This document shows, in pieces, positions 10,401 to 17,900 of a stretch of 41,501 bases of DNA. Below the pieces are notes generated by a model. That model worked only from the letters and a program-made list of their open reading frames with translations. It had not been told where the DNA came from and ran no database searches. Each line of letters starts with the position of its first letter. Position 1 is the stretch's first letter. Made by a program: the position numbers and the translations under genes. The DNA lies in NCBI GenBank assembly GCA_044221555.1, contig JBGAOY010000033.1, positions 1 to 41,501 on the forward strand, written 5' to 3'. This stretch comes from JAEUJM01 sp044221555. Its GTDB lineage: Bacteria; Actinomycetota; Acidimicrobiia; Acidimicrobiales; DATDAH01.

Positions 10401-11256
10401 CCGTCCGGCCGGCACCGAGGTTCACCGGCGCCAGACCCGCCATCTCCCCCGGTGCGTCTCCGAGGTCGGCGGTCGAGCCCTGCCCCAAGGCCCCGCTGAA
10501 CCCGAAGCCCCAGCACCTCACCGTACCGTCGTCCAACAACGCACACGTGTGCGATCCGCCGGCCGAGATGGCCGTGGCGGTGCGCCCCGCGCCGAGGTTC
10601 ACCGGCGCCAGACCCAGCATCTCCCCCGGATCGTCACCGAGGTCCGCCGTCGAGCCCTGCCCCAACCGGCCGCTCGCACCGAACCCCCAGCACTTCACCG
10701 TCCCGTTGTCCAACAAGGCACACGTGTGCGCGTCGCCCGCGGTGACCGCCGTGGCCGTCCGGCCCGACCCCAGGAACACCGGCGGCAGCGCCGCCACCTC
10801 GCCCGGACCGTCACCGACGTCCGCGGTCGAGCCCTGCCCCAACCGCCCGTTCCCACCGGCACCCCAGCACTTCACCGTGGCGTCGTCCAACAACGCACAC
10901 GTGTGGGCGCCGCCGGTGGTGACCGCCGTGGCCGTCCGGCCCGCGCCCAGGTCCACCGGCGGCAACGCCGCCATCTCCCCCGCGGCGTCGCCCAAGGACG
11001 CGGTCGACCCCTGCCCCAACCGCCCGTTGGCACCCGACCCCCAGCACTTGACCCGCCCAGTGGGCAGGACCGCGCACGAGTGGGCGCCACCGGTGCTGAT
11101 CGAGCGGGCCGCCGCCGGCGCGCCCGGCGCCTCGTTGCCGTCCGCCGCCGCCGGCGCCGCCGGCGCGACGACCCCCAGTCCGAAGGCGACGAGCGCCACC
11201 ACGACGACCGAAGCCACCCGTTCACGCCTCGTATCCGCCCCCCGCCGTCCTGACAT
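4432..11256 (-). CDS. Giant secreted RCC1-repeat protein with four propellers and four C-terminal Ig-like domains
   Basis: This 2274-residue protein begins with a signal peptide (RRERV, then a Val/Ala/Leu core to about residue 38). The body has 28 RCC1-type repeats in three blocks: seven of a GQGSTADLGD.PGEMAAL type (about 53-458), fourteen of a GYGNTNNIGDDETPGSVGP type (about 560-1360), then seven of the first type (about 1470-1877). Single DUF11-like Ig domains (about 460-558 and 1362-1468) separate the blocks. Four carboxypeptidase-regulatory/Cna-B-like domains follow (about 1879-2274). Seven repeats make one propeller, so four propellers are expected. Nearly all blades carry HTCALLDDGSVRCWG, with two Cys nine residues apart, fitting an exported disulfide-bonded protein. 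There is no LPXTG motif or clear C-terminal anchor. The ribosome site is only a G-rich run before the ATG. The role is unknown; adhesion or matrix structure is inference. Confidence 0.93.
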   Translation of the reverse strand: MSGRRGADTRRERVASVVVVALVAFGLGVVAPAAPAAADGNEAPGAPAAARSISTGGAHSCAVLPTGRVKCWGSGANGRLGQGSTASLGDAAGEMAALPPVDLGAGRTATAVTTGGAHTCALLDDATVKCWGAGGNGRLGQGSTADVGDGPGEVAALPPVFLGSGRTATAVTAGDAHTCALLDNGTVKCWGFGASGRLGQGSTADLGDDPGEMLGLAPVNLGAGRTATAISAGGSHTCALLDDGTVRCWGFGFSGALGQGSTADLGDAPGEMAGLAPVNLGAGRTATAISAGTEHSCALLDDGSVKCWGAGGSGRLGQDSVANLGDAAGEMAALAPVNLGAGRTATAISAGGAHTCASLDDASVKCWGAGGFGRLGQGSVATLGDAAGEMAALAPVDLGAGRTADAITTGEFQSCAVLDDASVKCWGRGTDGRLGQGSVADLGDQVGEVAGLTPVLLLTPSLAVTQTADRVTARVGDPITFSITVANTGSATLTGVTVADLNAPGCNGPVPDLAVGEERSVNCSYTATSADLGRYTNVATADSAQTAPVDSNQVVVAVTPLTQIAAGGAHTCAVVEDGSVRCWGSGASGRLGYANTNNIGDNEVPGLVGPVNVGAGRTAVSVTAGDAHACALLDDGSVRCWGLGSDGRLGYDNQNNIGDNEVPGSVGPVQLGAGRRAVSVTAGGAHTCALLDDGTVRCWGLGADGRLGYANTTSIGDDEKPGTVGPVDLGAGRTAVSVTAGGAHTCALLDDGSVRCWGLGADGRLGYGNTNNVGDDEVPGSVGPVDLGAGRTAVSVTAGGAHTCALLDNATVRCWGSGQFGQLGYGNTNNIGDDETPGSVNPVVVGGTNLAIAAGDFHTCAIKADRFIRCWGSGAAGRLGNGNQNDIGDDEIAASGGTVDLGDYSVSVTAGGAHTCALLVNGTVRCWGLGLFGRLGYANQNSIGDDESPGSVGPVRLGAGRRAVVAGDAHTCAISGAGSVRCWGLGADGRLGYANTASIGDDETPAAVGPVDVGAGRTALAVTAGSAHSCAVLDDGSVRCWGSGASGELGYGNTASIGDDETPGSVGPVNLGAGRTAVAVTAGDKHTCALLDNGSVRCWGDGSNGRLGYGNTASIGDDESPGSVGPVNLGAGRTAVAIAAGGAQTCALLDNGSVRCWGLGSDGRLGYANTNNIGDDEVPGSVGPVNLGAGRSAVSVTAGDAHTCALLDDGSVRCWGSGAGGQLGYGNTTSIGDDETPGSVGPVSLGAGRTAVAVTGGDKHTCAVLDDGSVRCWGDGSNGRLGYGNSTTIGDNETPGSVGPVDLGAGRTAVSVTAGVAHTCALLDDDTVRCWGLGADGRLGYADQNNIGDNETPGSVGPVILTPVPALSVAASADETAVVSGDTVHLHVTVTNTGNVALTGVTISSVDAPDCAVAPFVLAIGADQTVDCTYTATVGDAPVYRFSVSVVSAEVTTPVTSNEVEVAVRPATASELVTAGGTHSCAILPTGHVKCWGSGFNGQLGQGSTADVGDQPGEMAALAPVNLGAGRTATAVSAGEGHTCALLDDGSVKCWGTGASGVLGQGSTANLGDQGGEMAALAPVNLGAGRTATAISAGSVHTCALLDDGSVKCWGRGTDGRLGQGSTANLGDQGGEMAALAPVNLGAGRTATAISAGASHTCALLDDGSVKCWGSALTGQLGQGSTANLGDQPGEMAALAPVNLGAGRTATAISAGSLHTCAVLDDGTVKCWGYNASGQLGQGSTADVGDQPGEMAALAPVDLGAGRTAVTISAGLLHTCALLDDATVKCWGSGANGRLGQDSTATLGDEPGEMAALAPVDLGAGRLGTAVDAGFTHTCAVLDDASVKCWGNGGNGRLGQDSTASLGDEPGEMAALAPVDLTLPPSGVAGTVTEVGSGAPLGGVWMAVLRTADFSVAAGAVADGSGAFAADLAPGTYFLYLVDPSGVHPAGFFGAPTLVTVTEGVVVRADPTMVSLRGSITATVTEAGTGDPIAGVWGLALSGSAANAGATELVVDGDGSGAVALTGLVPGSHFVGFVDPTGTHETRFFPDSPNVPDATMVGVTAGQASIADAALPPQVAVGTGAVISGTVTEEGTGVPIASARVVALRAADYRMVRGATADGSGHYELDLAPGEYKLAVLDGAGGHEMEWFDDLGSTELGSAVSVTAPGTADAALASTRGAVAGTITDDPSGDPLEGAWVIAIGPSGIAGGAVTAVDGTYRVDGLATGTYRVTVADPVGGRRQEFYDDAVDVGGAVPLSVVAGGTVTVDAALALPPP
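5626..6846 (-). repeat. RCC1 block A2: seven tandem repeats of about 177 bases
   Basis: Seven coding repeats of the same type as block A1. The first unit (HSCAILPTGHVKCWG) matches the first unit of A1 (HSCAVLPTGRVKCWG), so the whole seven-blade block was probably copied as a unit. Confidence 0.85.
7175..9579 (-). repeat. RCC1 block B: fourteen tandem repeats of about 174 bases
   Basis: Fourteen coding repeats of about 58 residues with the GRLGYGNT..IGDDE signature and RCWG. Units 5-8 are the most diverged: unit 6 has CAIKADRFIRCWG and unit 8 has CAISGAGSVRCWG. The others are nearly identical, pointing to recent expansion or gene conversion. Confidence 0.85.
9880..11100 (-). repeat. RCC1 block A1: seven tandem repeats of about 177 bases
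   Basis: Seven coding repeats of about 59 residues with the GRLGQGST signature and KCWG. The first unit starts ISTGGAHSCAVLPTG and the last runs into the first DUF11-like domain. Confidence 0.85.
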
Positions 11257-11493
11257 CCCGGCCCCCCCGGCTGGTCGATCCAGGCGATCATCGCAGAGAT
11301 GGCCCTGGCCGGATACCCCTCGGATCTGTGCCTCCCGTCACATCGGTCGGCCGAGGTGGGTCTGTTCGAACCGACCTGGTGGGCAGGATGTGGGTACGGC
11401 GTGCCTGGACGCGGCTGTCCGATGCCGCCAGGGTGGGGTCGTCGGGGCATCGCCGTCGATCATCCGCGGGGCCGGAGTGCTACGCAGGAGGGC

Positions 11494-12222
11494 ATGACTG
11501 GTGCCGGTGTGACAGGCATGGCCGTCACCGTCCGCAACCTGACCAGGACGTATGGACAGGGTGAGACGCTCGTGCGAGCGGTGAACGGCATCGACTTCGA
11601 GATCGAACGAGGTGAGTTCGTCGTCCTGCTGGGCCCGAGCGGCAGCGGGAAGACGACGACGCTCAACATGATCGGCGCCATCGAGGAGCCGACGAGCGGA
11701 TCCCTCGTGGTGGACGCGGTGGAGGTCGACGGTCTCGACGCCGACGGTCGGACCGACTTCCGGCGCGAGAAGGTCGGCTTCGTGTTCCAGTTCTACAACC
11801 TGGTGCCGACCCTCACGGCCCTCGAGAACGTGCAACTGGTGGCCGAGCTGAGCTCTCGCGACGACTCGGCGGCGCGGAGCCGCGCGAGGCTGGCCGAGGT
11901 GGGGCTCGAGGATCGGGTGGACCACTTCCCCGGCCAGCTCTCCGGTGGCGAGCAGCAGCGGGTCGCCATCGCCCGAGCCCTCGTCAAGGACCCGCCCGTC
12001 CTCCTGTGCGACGAGCCCACCGGTTCGCTCGACCTCGAGACCGGCCGCCAGGTGCTCGCCCTCCTGCGCGGGGTGTGCGCGCACGGCCGGACCGTCCTGA
12101 CCGTCACCCACAACAACACGATCGCCCAGATGGCCGACCGCGTGATGCGTCTGCGGGACGGCCACCTCACCGACGTCGTGCAGCAGGCGGCGCCGGTGGA
12201 TCCCGGAGACCTCGAGTGGTGA
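11494..12222 (+). CDS. ABC transporter ATP-binding protein (MacB/LolD-like)
   Basis: This 242-residue ATPase has Walker A GPSGSGKTT (47-55), a Q-loop in FVFQFYNLVPTLTALENV, signature LSGGEQQRVAIARAL, Walker B VLLCDEPTGSLD and the H-loop in TVTHNN. The sequence fits the MacB/LolD/FtsE group that powers FtsX-type permeases by mechanotransmission. An AGGAGG lies only 2 bases before the ATG at 11494. An in-frame ATG at 11518 begins the conserved part (MAVTVRNLTRTYGQG), so the true start could be either. The permease gene begins 40 bases downstream and the pair forms an operon. It works at the inner face of the membrane; the substrate is not apparent. Confidence 0.92.
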   Translation: MTGAGVTGMAVTVRNLTRTYGQGETLVRAVNGIDFEIERGEFVVLLGPSGSGKTTTLNMIGAIEEPTSGSLVVDAVEVDGLDADGRTDFRREKVGFVFQFYNLVPTLTALENVQLVAELSSRDDSAARSRARLAEVGLEDRVDHFPGQLSGGEQQRVAIARALVKDPPVLLCDEPTGSLDLETGRQVLALLRGVCAHGRTVLTVTHNNTIAQMADRVMRLRDGHLTDVVQQAAPVDPGDLEW

Positions 12223-12262
12223 CCGCGCCGGGCCCACCGACGGGGGTGGGGACCCCGGGGCG

Positions 12263-14656
12263 ATGAGCATCCTCCGGCGCAAGCTCCGACGAGACATCAC
12301 GCGCCAGAAGTGGCAGTTCGCCGCGGTGATCGTCACGATCATCGTCGGGGTGACGCTCTACGGCGCCTCGTTCGACTCGTTCCGCAACCTGACCCGGTCG
12401 TACGAGCGGACCTACGACCAGCTCGACTTCGCCGACCTGACCGTCGCCGGGGGCGACCTGGCGTCGTTCACCCGGGCCGCCGGTTCGACCACCGGCGTCG
12501 TCGCGACCACGAGGCGGGTGCAGGCGGACCTCCCTGTGGTCGTGGGCGAGAACCATCGGCTCTACGGACGCATCGTCGGGATGCCCACCGACGACCAACC
12601 TGCGGTGGACAAGGTGCAGATCGAGACCGGGTCCTACCTGTCGTCGGGCCGACCCGACGGCGTGCTCGTCGAGCAGCACATGTACGACCACTTCGACCTG
12701 AGCCCCGGCGACACGATCCAGGTGTTCCTCGGGAGCACCCCCACCGAGGTGGAGGTCCTCGGCGCCGCGGTGTCACCAGAGTACCTGTGGCCGGCGCGCA
12801 GCCGCCAGGAGCTGTTCACGACACCAGACGACTTCGGGGTGCTGTTCGTGCCCGAGGATCTCGCCGAGCAGGCCCCCGCGACGAGCAGGGTCGACCAGGC
12901 ACTCGTGCGCTACGGCGACGGCACCGACACCGCGTCGCTCGACGCCGCGCTCGGTCGGGCCGCCACCGCGGCCGGCGCCGCGGACGTGCAGACGCAGGCG
13001 GACCAGCCCTCGAACGCCGCGCTGAGTGAGGACGTACATGGCTTCGGCGAGCTCTCCTTCATGTTCCCACTGCTCTTCCTGACCGCGGCGGGGATGGCCA
13101 CCTTCATCCTGATCAACCGGATCGTGCACGCCCAGCGCGGCCAGATCGGCACCCTCATGGCGAACGGCCTCGGTCGCCGCCCCATCCGGCGCCACGTCCT
13201 CGGCTACGGGCTGGCCGTGGGTCTGACAGGATCGGTCATCGGCGCGATCGCCGGCGTCATCCTCGGCAACCTGATGACCGGCGCGTACACCAGTGCCCTC
13301 AGCATCCCCGACACCGTGGCCGGGTTCTACCCGCTCACGCCACTGTTGGGCGTCGTGTTCGGCGTGGTGATGGGCTCGCTGTCCGCCCTGGCTCCCGCAC
13401 GGGCGGCGGTCAAGGTCAGCCCGGCCGAGGCCATGCGGGGCAGCCAACCCACATCCAGCTCGGGGCCCAGCCTCGTCGAGCGTCTCGTCCCTCCACTGCG
13501 CCGCCTGCCGATCCGGTGGCGCATGTCCGTCCGCGGCATCGGCCGCAACGCGCGCAGGAGCGCCTCGACCGTCGCCGGGGTCGTGCTCGCGCTCACCCTC
13601 ATCCTGGTGTCGTGGGGCATGCTCGACACCACCCAGATCCTCGTCGACGAGCAGTTCGACACGATCCAGCACAACGACGCCCAGGCCTTCTTCGCCACCA
13701 CCGTCGACGACTCGGTGGTGGCGACGGTCGCCGGGACGGACGGTGTGCGCGCCGCCGAACCCGTCGTGGCGGTCTCGGCCACCATCGCCGACGGGGACGA
13801 GCAGTACGCCACCCAACTCCAGGGCTTCGAGCAGGACACGGCCATGCACACCTTCGTCACCTCGTCGGGACGGGTGTCATTGCCCGACGCCGGCGTGCTG
13901 GCGGGGTCATCGGTGAAGGGCCTGATCGGCGCCGACCAGGGGGACCACGTCACGATCTCGTTCCCGGCGCTCGGCACGTCGATCGACACGACCATCGCCG
14001 GGTTCGTGGACGAGCCCCTGGGCACCTACCTCTACATGGCGCAGCCCGAGCTCGAGGATCTCCTCGCCGGCGCCAGCCCACCGGTCGGCACCGACCAACT
14101 CGAATCGCCGTCGCTCACCTCGGTGATGGCCATCTACGACGAAGGCGCCGACGCCGATCAGGTCCAGTCCCGTCTCTTCGACCTCCCCGACATCGCCGCG
14201 GTGGTGAGCTCGAAGGCCATCCTCGAGGTGGTCGACGCCGCCATGTCGTTCTTCTACGTGTTCGTCGGCATCATGCTGGTGTTCGGCGGGACCATGGCCT
14301 TCGCACTGTTGTTCAACATGATCTCGGTGAACATCTCGGAGCGCTCGGTGGAGTTGGCGACCATGCGCGCCAACGGCCTCACCGCCCGCGAGGTGAACCG
14401 GTTGATCACCGGTGAGAACCTGCTGCTCACCGTCATCGGCCTGCCGATCGGCCTCGCCATCGGCTACGCCGTCTCGGCGCTGTTCATGGCGAGCTACACG
14501 TCCGACCTGTTCGACTTCAGCCTGCACATGCGGTGGACCACGCTGTTCCTCGCCGCCGTGGCCATCATGGTCACCACCCTGCTGTCTCAATGGCCGGGTC
14601 TTCGAGCCGTGGCCCGACTCGACATCGCCACCGTCGTACGGGAGCGGGCCCAGTGA
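12263..14656 (+). CDS. FtsX-family ABC transporter permease
   Basis: This 797-residue permease has two FtsX units. An N-terminal helix (about 19-36) is followed by a large extracytoplasmic MacB-like region to about residue 262. The first FtsX membrane unit (about 265-390) ends in APARAAVKVSPAEAMRG, a typical terminal motif. A second helix (about 433-456) and a second outer domain follow. The last FtsX unit (about 656-790) contains the NISERSVELATMRANGLT coupling motif. It pairs with the ATPase encoded just upstream. Exporters of this layout move lipids, peptides or lipoproteins, or act on the envelope without transport. Cargo cannot be told here; the neighbouring secreted RCC1 protein is transcribed divergently, so a link is only possible. 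Confidence 0.92.
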   Translation: MSILRRKLRRDITRQKWQFAAVIVTIIVGVTLYGASFDSFRNLTRSYERTYDQLDFADLTVAGGDLASFTRAAGSTTGVVATTRRVQADLPVVVGENHRLYGRIVGMPTDDQPAVDKVQIETGSYLSSGRPDGVLVEQHMYDHFDLSPGDTIQVFLGSTPTEVEVLGAAVSPEYLWPARSRQELFTTPDDFGVLFVPEDLAEQAPATSRVDQALVRYGDGTDTASLDAALGRAATAAGAADVQTQADQPSNAALSEDVHGFGELSFMFPLLFLTAAGMATFILINRIVHAQRGQIGTLMANGLGRRPIRRHVLGYGLAVGLTGSVIGAIAGVILGNLMTGAYTSALSIPDTVAGFYPLTPLLGVVFGVVMGSLSALAPARAAVKVSPAEAMRGSQPTSSSGPSLVERLVPPLRRLPIRWRMSVRGIGRNARRSASTVAGVVLALTLILVSWGMLDTTQILVDEQFDTIQHNDAQAFFATTVDDSVVATVAGTDGVRAAEPVVAVSATIADGDEQYATQLQGFEQDTAMHTFVTSSGRVSLPDAGVLAGSSVKGLIGADQGDHVTISFPALGTSIDTTIAGFVDEPLGTYLYMAQPELEDLLAGASPPVGTDQLESPSLTSVMAIYDEGADADQVQSRLFDLPDIAAVVSSKAILEVVDAAMSFFYVFVGIMLVFGGTMAFALLFNMISVNISERSVELATMRANGLTAREVNRLITGENLLLTVIGLPIGLAIGYAVSALFMASYTSDLFDFSLHMRWTTLFLAAVAIMVTTLLSQWPGLRAVARLDIATVVRERAQ

Positions 14657-14903
14657 TCGGCGGGGACCACCCAGCGCCCTCGAAGCGACCCGAACCCCCG
14701 ACCATCTGATCCGCCGGCGGTCCCGACGGGTCCTCACCCCCGTGTGCTGGTCGGCCTGTCACCCTCTGGCGGCCCGCGTCCACCTACGAGCTGTGGGACC
14801 GCGGCCTTCGCCGCCCACACGGTCCTGCCACTCCCCAGCGTTCACCCGCCGTCTCAGCACATGGCTGGCAACATGGTCGTGACGGGAGGGGGGGGACGGG
14901 CTC

Positions 14904-17900
14904 GTGACGTGCGAGAGGTGTGGCGACCAGAACCGGCACGACGCGCGGTTCTGCGCGTCGTGCGGCGCTGCCCTCGTCCGCACCTGCACCGCCTGCCGGC
15001 GGGAGCTGGCGGCCGACGCCCGCTTCTGCGACGGGTGCGGCGTGCCCGTCACCACGGCCGAGGCGCGACCCACCGAGCCGGGACCCACCGAAGCGTCGAC
15101 GGCGCCCCTCGACGACGCGGTGCGCAAGGTCGTCACGGTGCTGTTCTGCGACGTGGTGGGATCGACCGCGTTCGCGGAGGGCGTCGACGCCGAGACCGCT
15201 CGTGAGACGCTCGCCGAGTACCACGCGGTCTCGAAGGAGGCCATCGAGTCCCACGGCGGGACGGTGGCCAAGTTCATCGGCGACGGAGTCATGGCGACGT
15301 TCGGCCTCCCCGAGGTGGCCACCGACGACGCCGAGCGCGCCGTGCTCGCCGGCCTCGAGCTGCAGCGCCGATTCGCCGCCATCCGCGACCGGGTCGCCGA
15401 GCGCTACGGCGCCGACCTCGGGCTGCGCGTCGGCGTCAACACCGGCGAGGTCGCCACCGGTGCCGGCGACGCCGACCTCGTCGGCGACGTGCTGAACACC
15501 GCGGCCCGCCTCGAGGCGGCGGCCCCGCGGGGTGGCGTGCTCGTGGGCGAGGCCACCTGGCGCCTGACCCGGTCGACGGTCGACTACGCGCCCGGCGGCG
15601 AGGTCGAGGCCAGGGGCAAGGCCGAGCCCCTCGCGACGTTCCTGGCGAACGGGGTCCTGGCGCCCGCGGCTGAGGCGGCGACGCCGTTCGTGGGTCGCGA
15701 CGACGAGCTCGCGGTGCTCGCCGACGCCCTCGGCCAGGCCCGAGAGGCGGGCACCGCTGTCGTCGTGACGGCGATCGGCGCTCCCGGGGTCGGCAAGACC
15801 CGCCTCGCCGCCGAGTTCGTCGACCGCCACGGCGGCGAGGTGGTCGCGTACGACCTCCGCTGCGAGCAGGCCGGCGCGACCACGTTCGCACCGATCGCCG
15901 ACCTCGTCCGGGCGGCAGCCGGGCTGAGCGTCAGCCAGCCCGACGACGAGCAGCGCGCCGGGATCGCCCAGCTCCTCGGGCCCTCGCTCCCGGAGGCGCC
16001 CCGCCTCGTCGACCTGCTGGCCAGCTTCGTCGGCGCGGCCCCGGCCCCGTCGACCGAGGAGGCCTTCTACGCGGTGCGCCGGCTGTGCGAGCAGCTCGCC
16101 GCCGATCGACCCCTGGTGCTCGTCATCGACGACATCCAGTGGGCCGAGCCCCGACTACTGGACCTGATCGAGCACCTCGGCAAGTGGGTCGGCGCGCCCG
16201 TGGTGATCGTGAACCTGGCCCGCCCCGAGATCCGCGAGGTCCGCCCGGCGCTGGCCGAGGCGGGTCGCCGCGTCCGAGCGGTCGTGACGGTCGGCGGCCT
16301 CGACGCCGCCGCGACCCGACGGCTGGCCGCCGAGCTCCTCGGCGCCGCGCTGCCGTCCGAGCTCACCGACCGCCTCGGCACCTCGACCGACGGCAACCCC
16401 CTGTTCGTCCGGGAGCTGGTGCGGATGCTCGTCGACGACGGCATCCTCGTCCGCGCCGAGGACGGCTGGGACCTCACCGTCGACCTCGAGGCGGTCGAGG
16501 TGCCGCCCACGATCCAGTCGCTGCTGGCGACCCGGGTGGAGCGCCTCCCCCCGGACGAGCGCCGCCTGATCGAGCTGGCCGCGGTGGTGGGCCCGGAGTT
16601 CGCGCTCGGCGCGGTGGCGGACCTGGCCGGCCTCCCCACCGCGGCCGTCGCCGCCACCCTCGAGCGCTTGCGCCGCAAGGACGTCATCGAGTCCACCGGC
16701 ACCTACCGCGGCGACGAGCCGGTCCTGCGGTTCCACCACATCCTGATCCGCGACGCCGCCTACCGGCGCCTGCTCAAGAAGACGAGGGCCCTGCTCCACC
16801 AGCGCGCCGGCGAGTGGACCGAGCGCACGTCGGTCAGCCTCACCGGCGACCACGAGGCCGCCATCGCCCACCACCTCGAGCAGGCGTACCGCTACCGCCT
16901 CGAGTTGGGCCTCGACGACGCCGACACCGCGGCGCTCGGCCGGCGTGCCGCCGCGCTGCTCCAGGTCGCCGCCGCCGGCTCCCTGGCCCGCGACGACCTC
17001 CCCGCCGCGGGCGCCTTCGCCGTCCGGGCCCTGGCGCTCCTCCCGGTCGACGCCACCGGTCGGGACGAGCTCCTCCTGCTCGCCTGCGAGGCCCTGCTCG
17101 GCGTGGGCGACGTCGCCGGGGCCATCGAGCCGCTGACCGAGCTGGCGGCGAGCGGCGACGAGCGCACCACGGCGTGGGCCGACTGCTTCGCCGGCGAGGT
17201 CGTCGCCCTCAGCGACCCCGAGCGCCTGGCCGAAGCCGAGGTGTCGGTCGGCGCGGCCGCCGAGCGGCTCGCCCGACTGGGTGACCCCGCCGGCGTCGCC
17301 AAGGCCCGCCAGGTCCGCGCCCTGCTGCTGGTCCGACTCGCCCGGGTCGCCGACGGCGAGGCCGAGCTCGACCGCTCGCTGGCGGCGGCCCGCGAGGCCG
17401 ACGACCGTCGCCGCATCTCCGCCGTCCTCGGCGCCGCCCCCCAGGCGGCGCTGTGGGGCCCGAGCCCCGTCCCCCAGGCAGGGGGTCGGTGCCTCGACGT
17501 GGTGCGCCTGGTCCGCATCACCAACGGCTCGCCGGCGGTGGAGGCGACGTCGTGGCGGTGCCAGGGCGTGCTCGAGGCGCTCCGGAGCCGCTTCGACACC
17601 GCCGAGCGGCTGATCGCCGACGCTCGCCGGGTGTGCGAGGAACTGGGCCTGCACCAGGACCTGCTGGTCACCGAGCTGTACGCGGGGATCATCGCCCTGC
17701 TCGCCGGCGACCCCTCCGGGGCCGAGCCCCACCTGCGCCTCGCCGCCGACGGCCTCGCTCGTCTCGGGATCGGCGCCGACCTCGGCCAGGCGACGGCCCA
17801 CCTCGCCCGGTCGCTCCTGCTCCAGGGGCGCGTCGAGGAGGCCGGGGACCTGGCCACCCGGGCCGCCGCGCTCGCCGGTCAGAACCCGCAGTCCGTCGTG

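Noticed and set aside
5626..11100. Tandem DNA repeats as a possible CRISPR or satellite array
   Set aside because: Units are 174-177 bases, in frame, and encode RCC1 blades; no short repeat/spacer pattern.
5758..11253. Open frame of 1831 residues on the plus strand, antisense to the RCC1 gene
   Set aside because: It mirrors the repeat structure of the real gene, its product is a monotonous Arg/His/Pro/Val mix without a fold, and the minus strand has a signal peptide and clear RCC1 motifs. High GC plus codon-periodic repeats explain the lack of stops.
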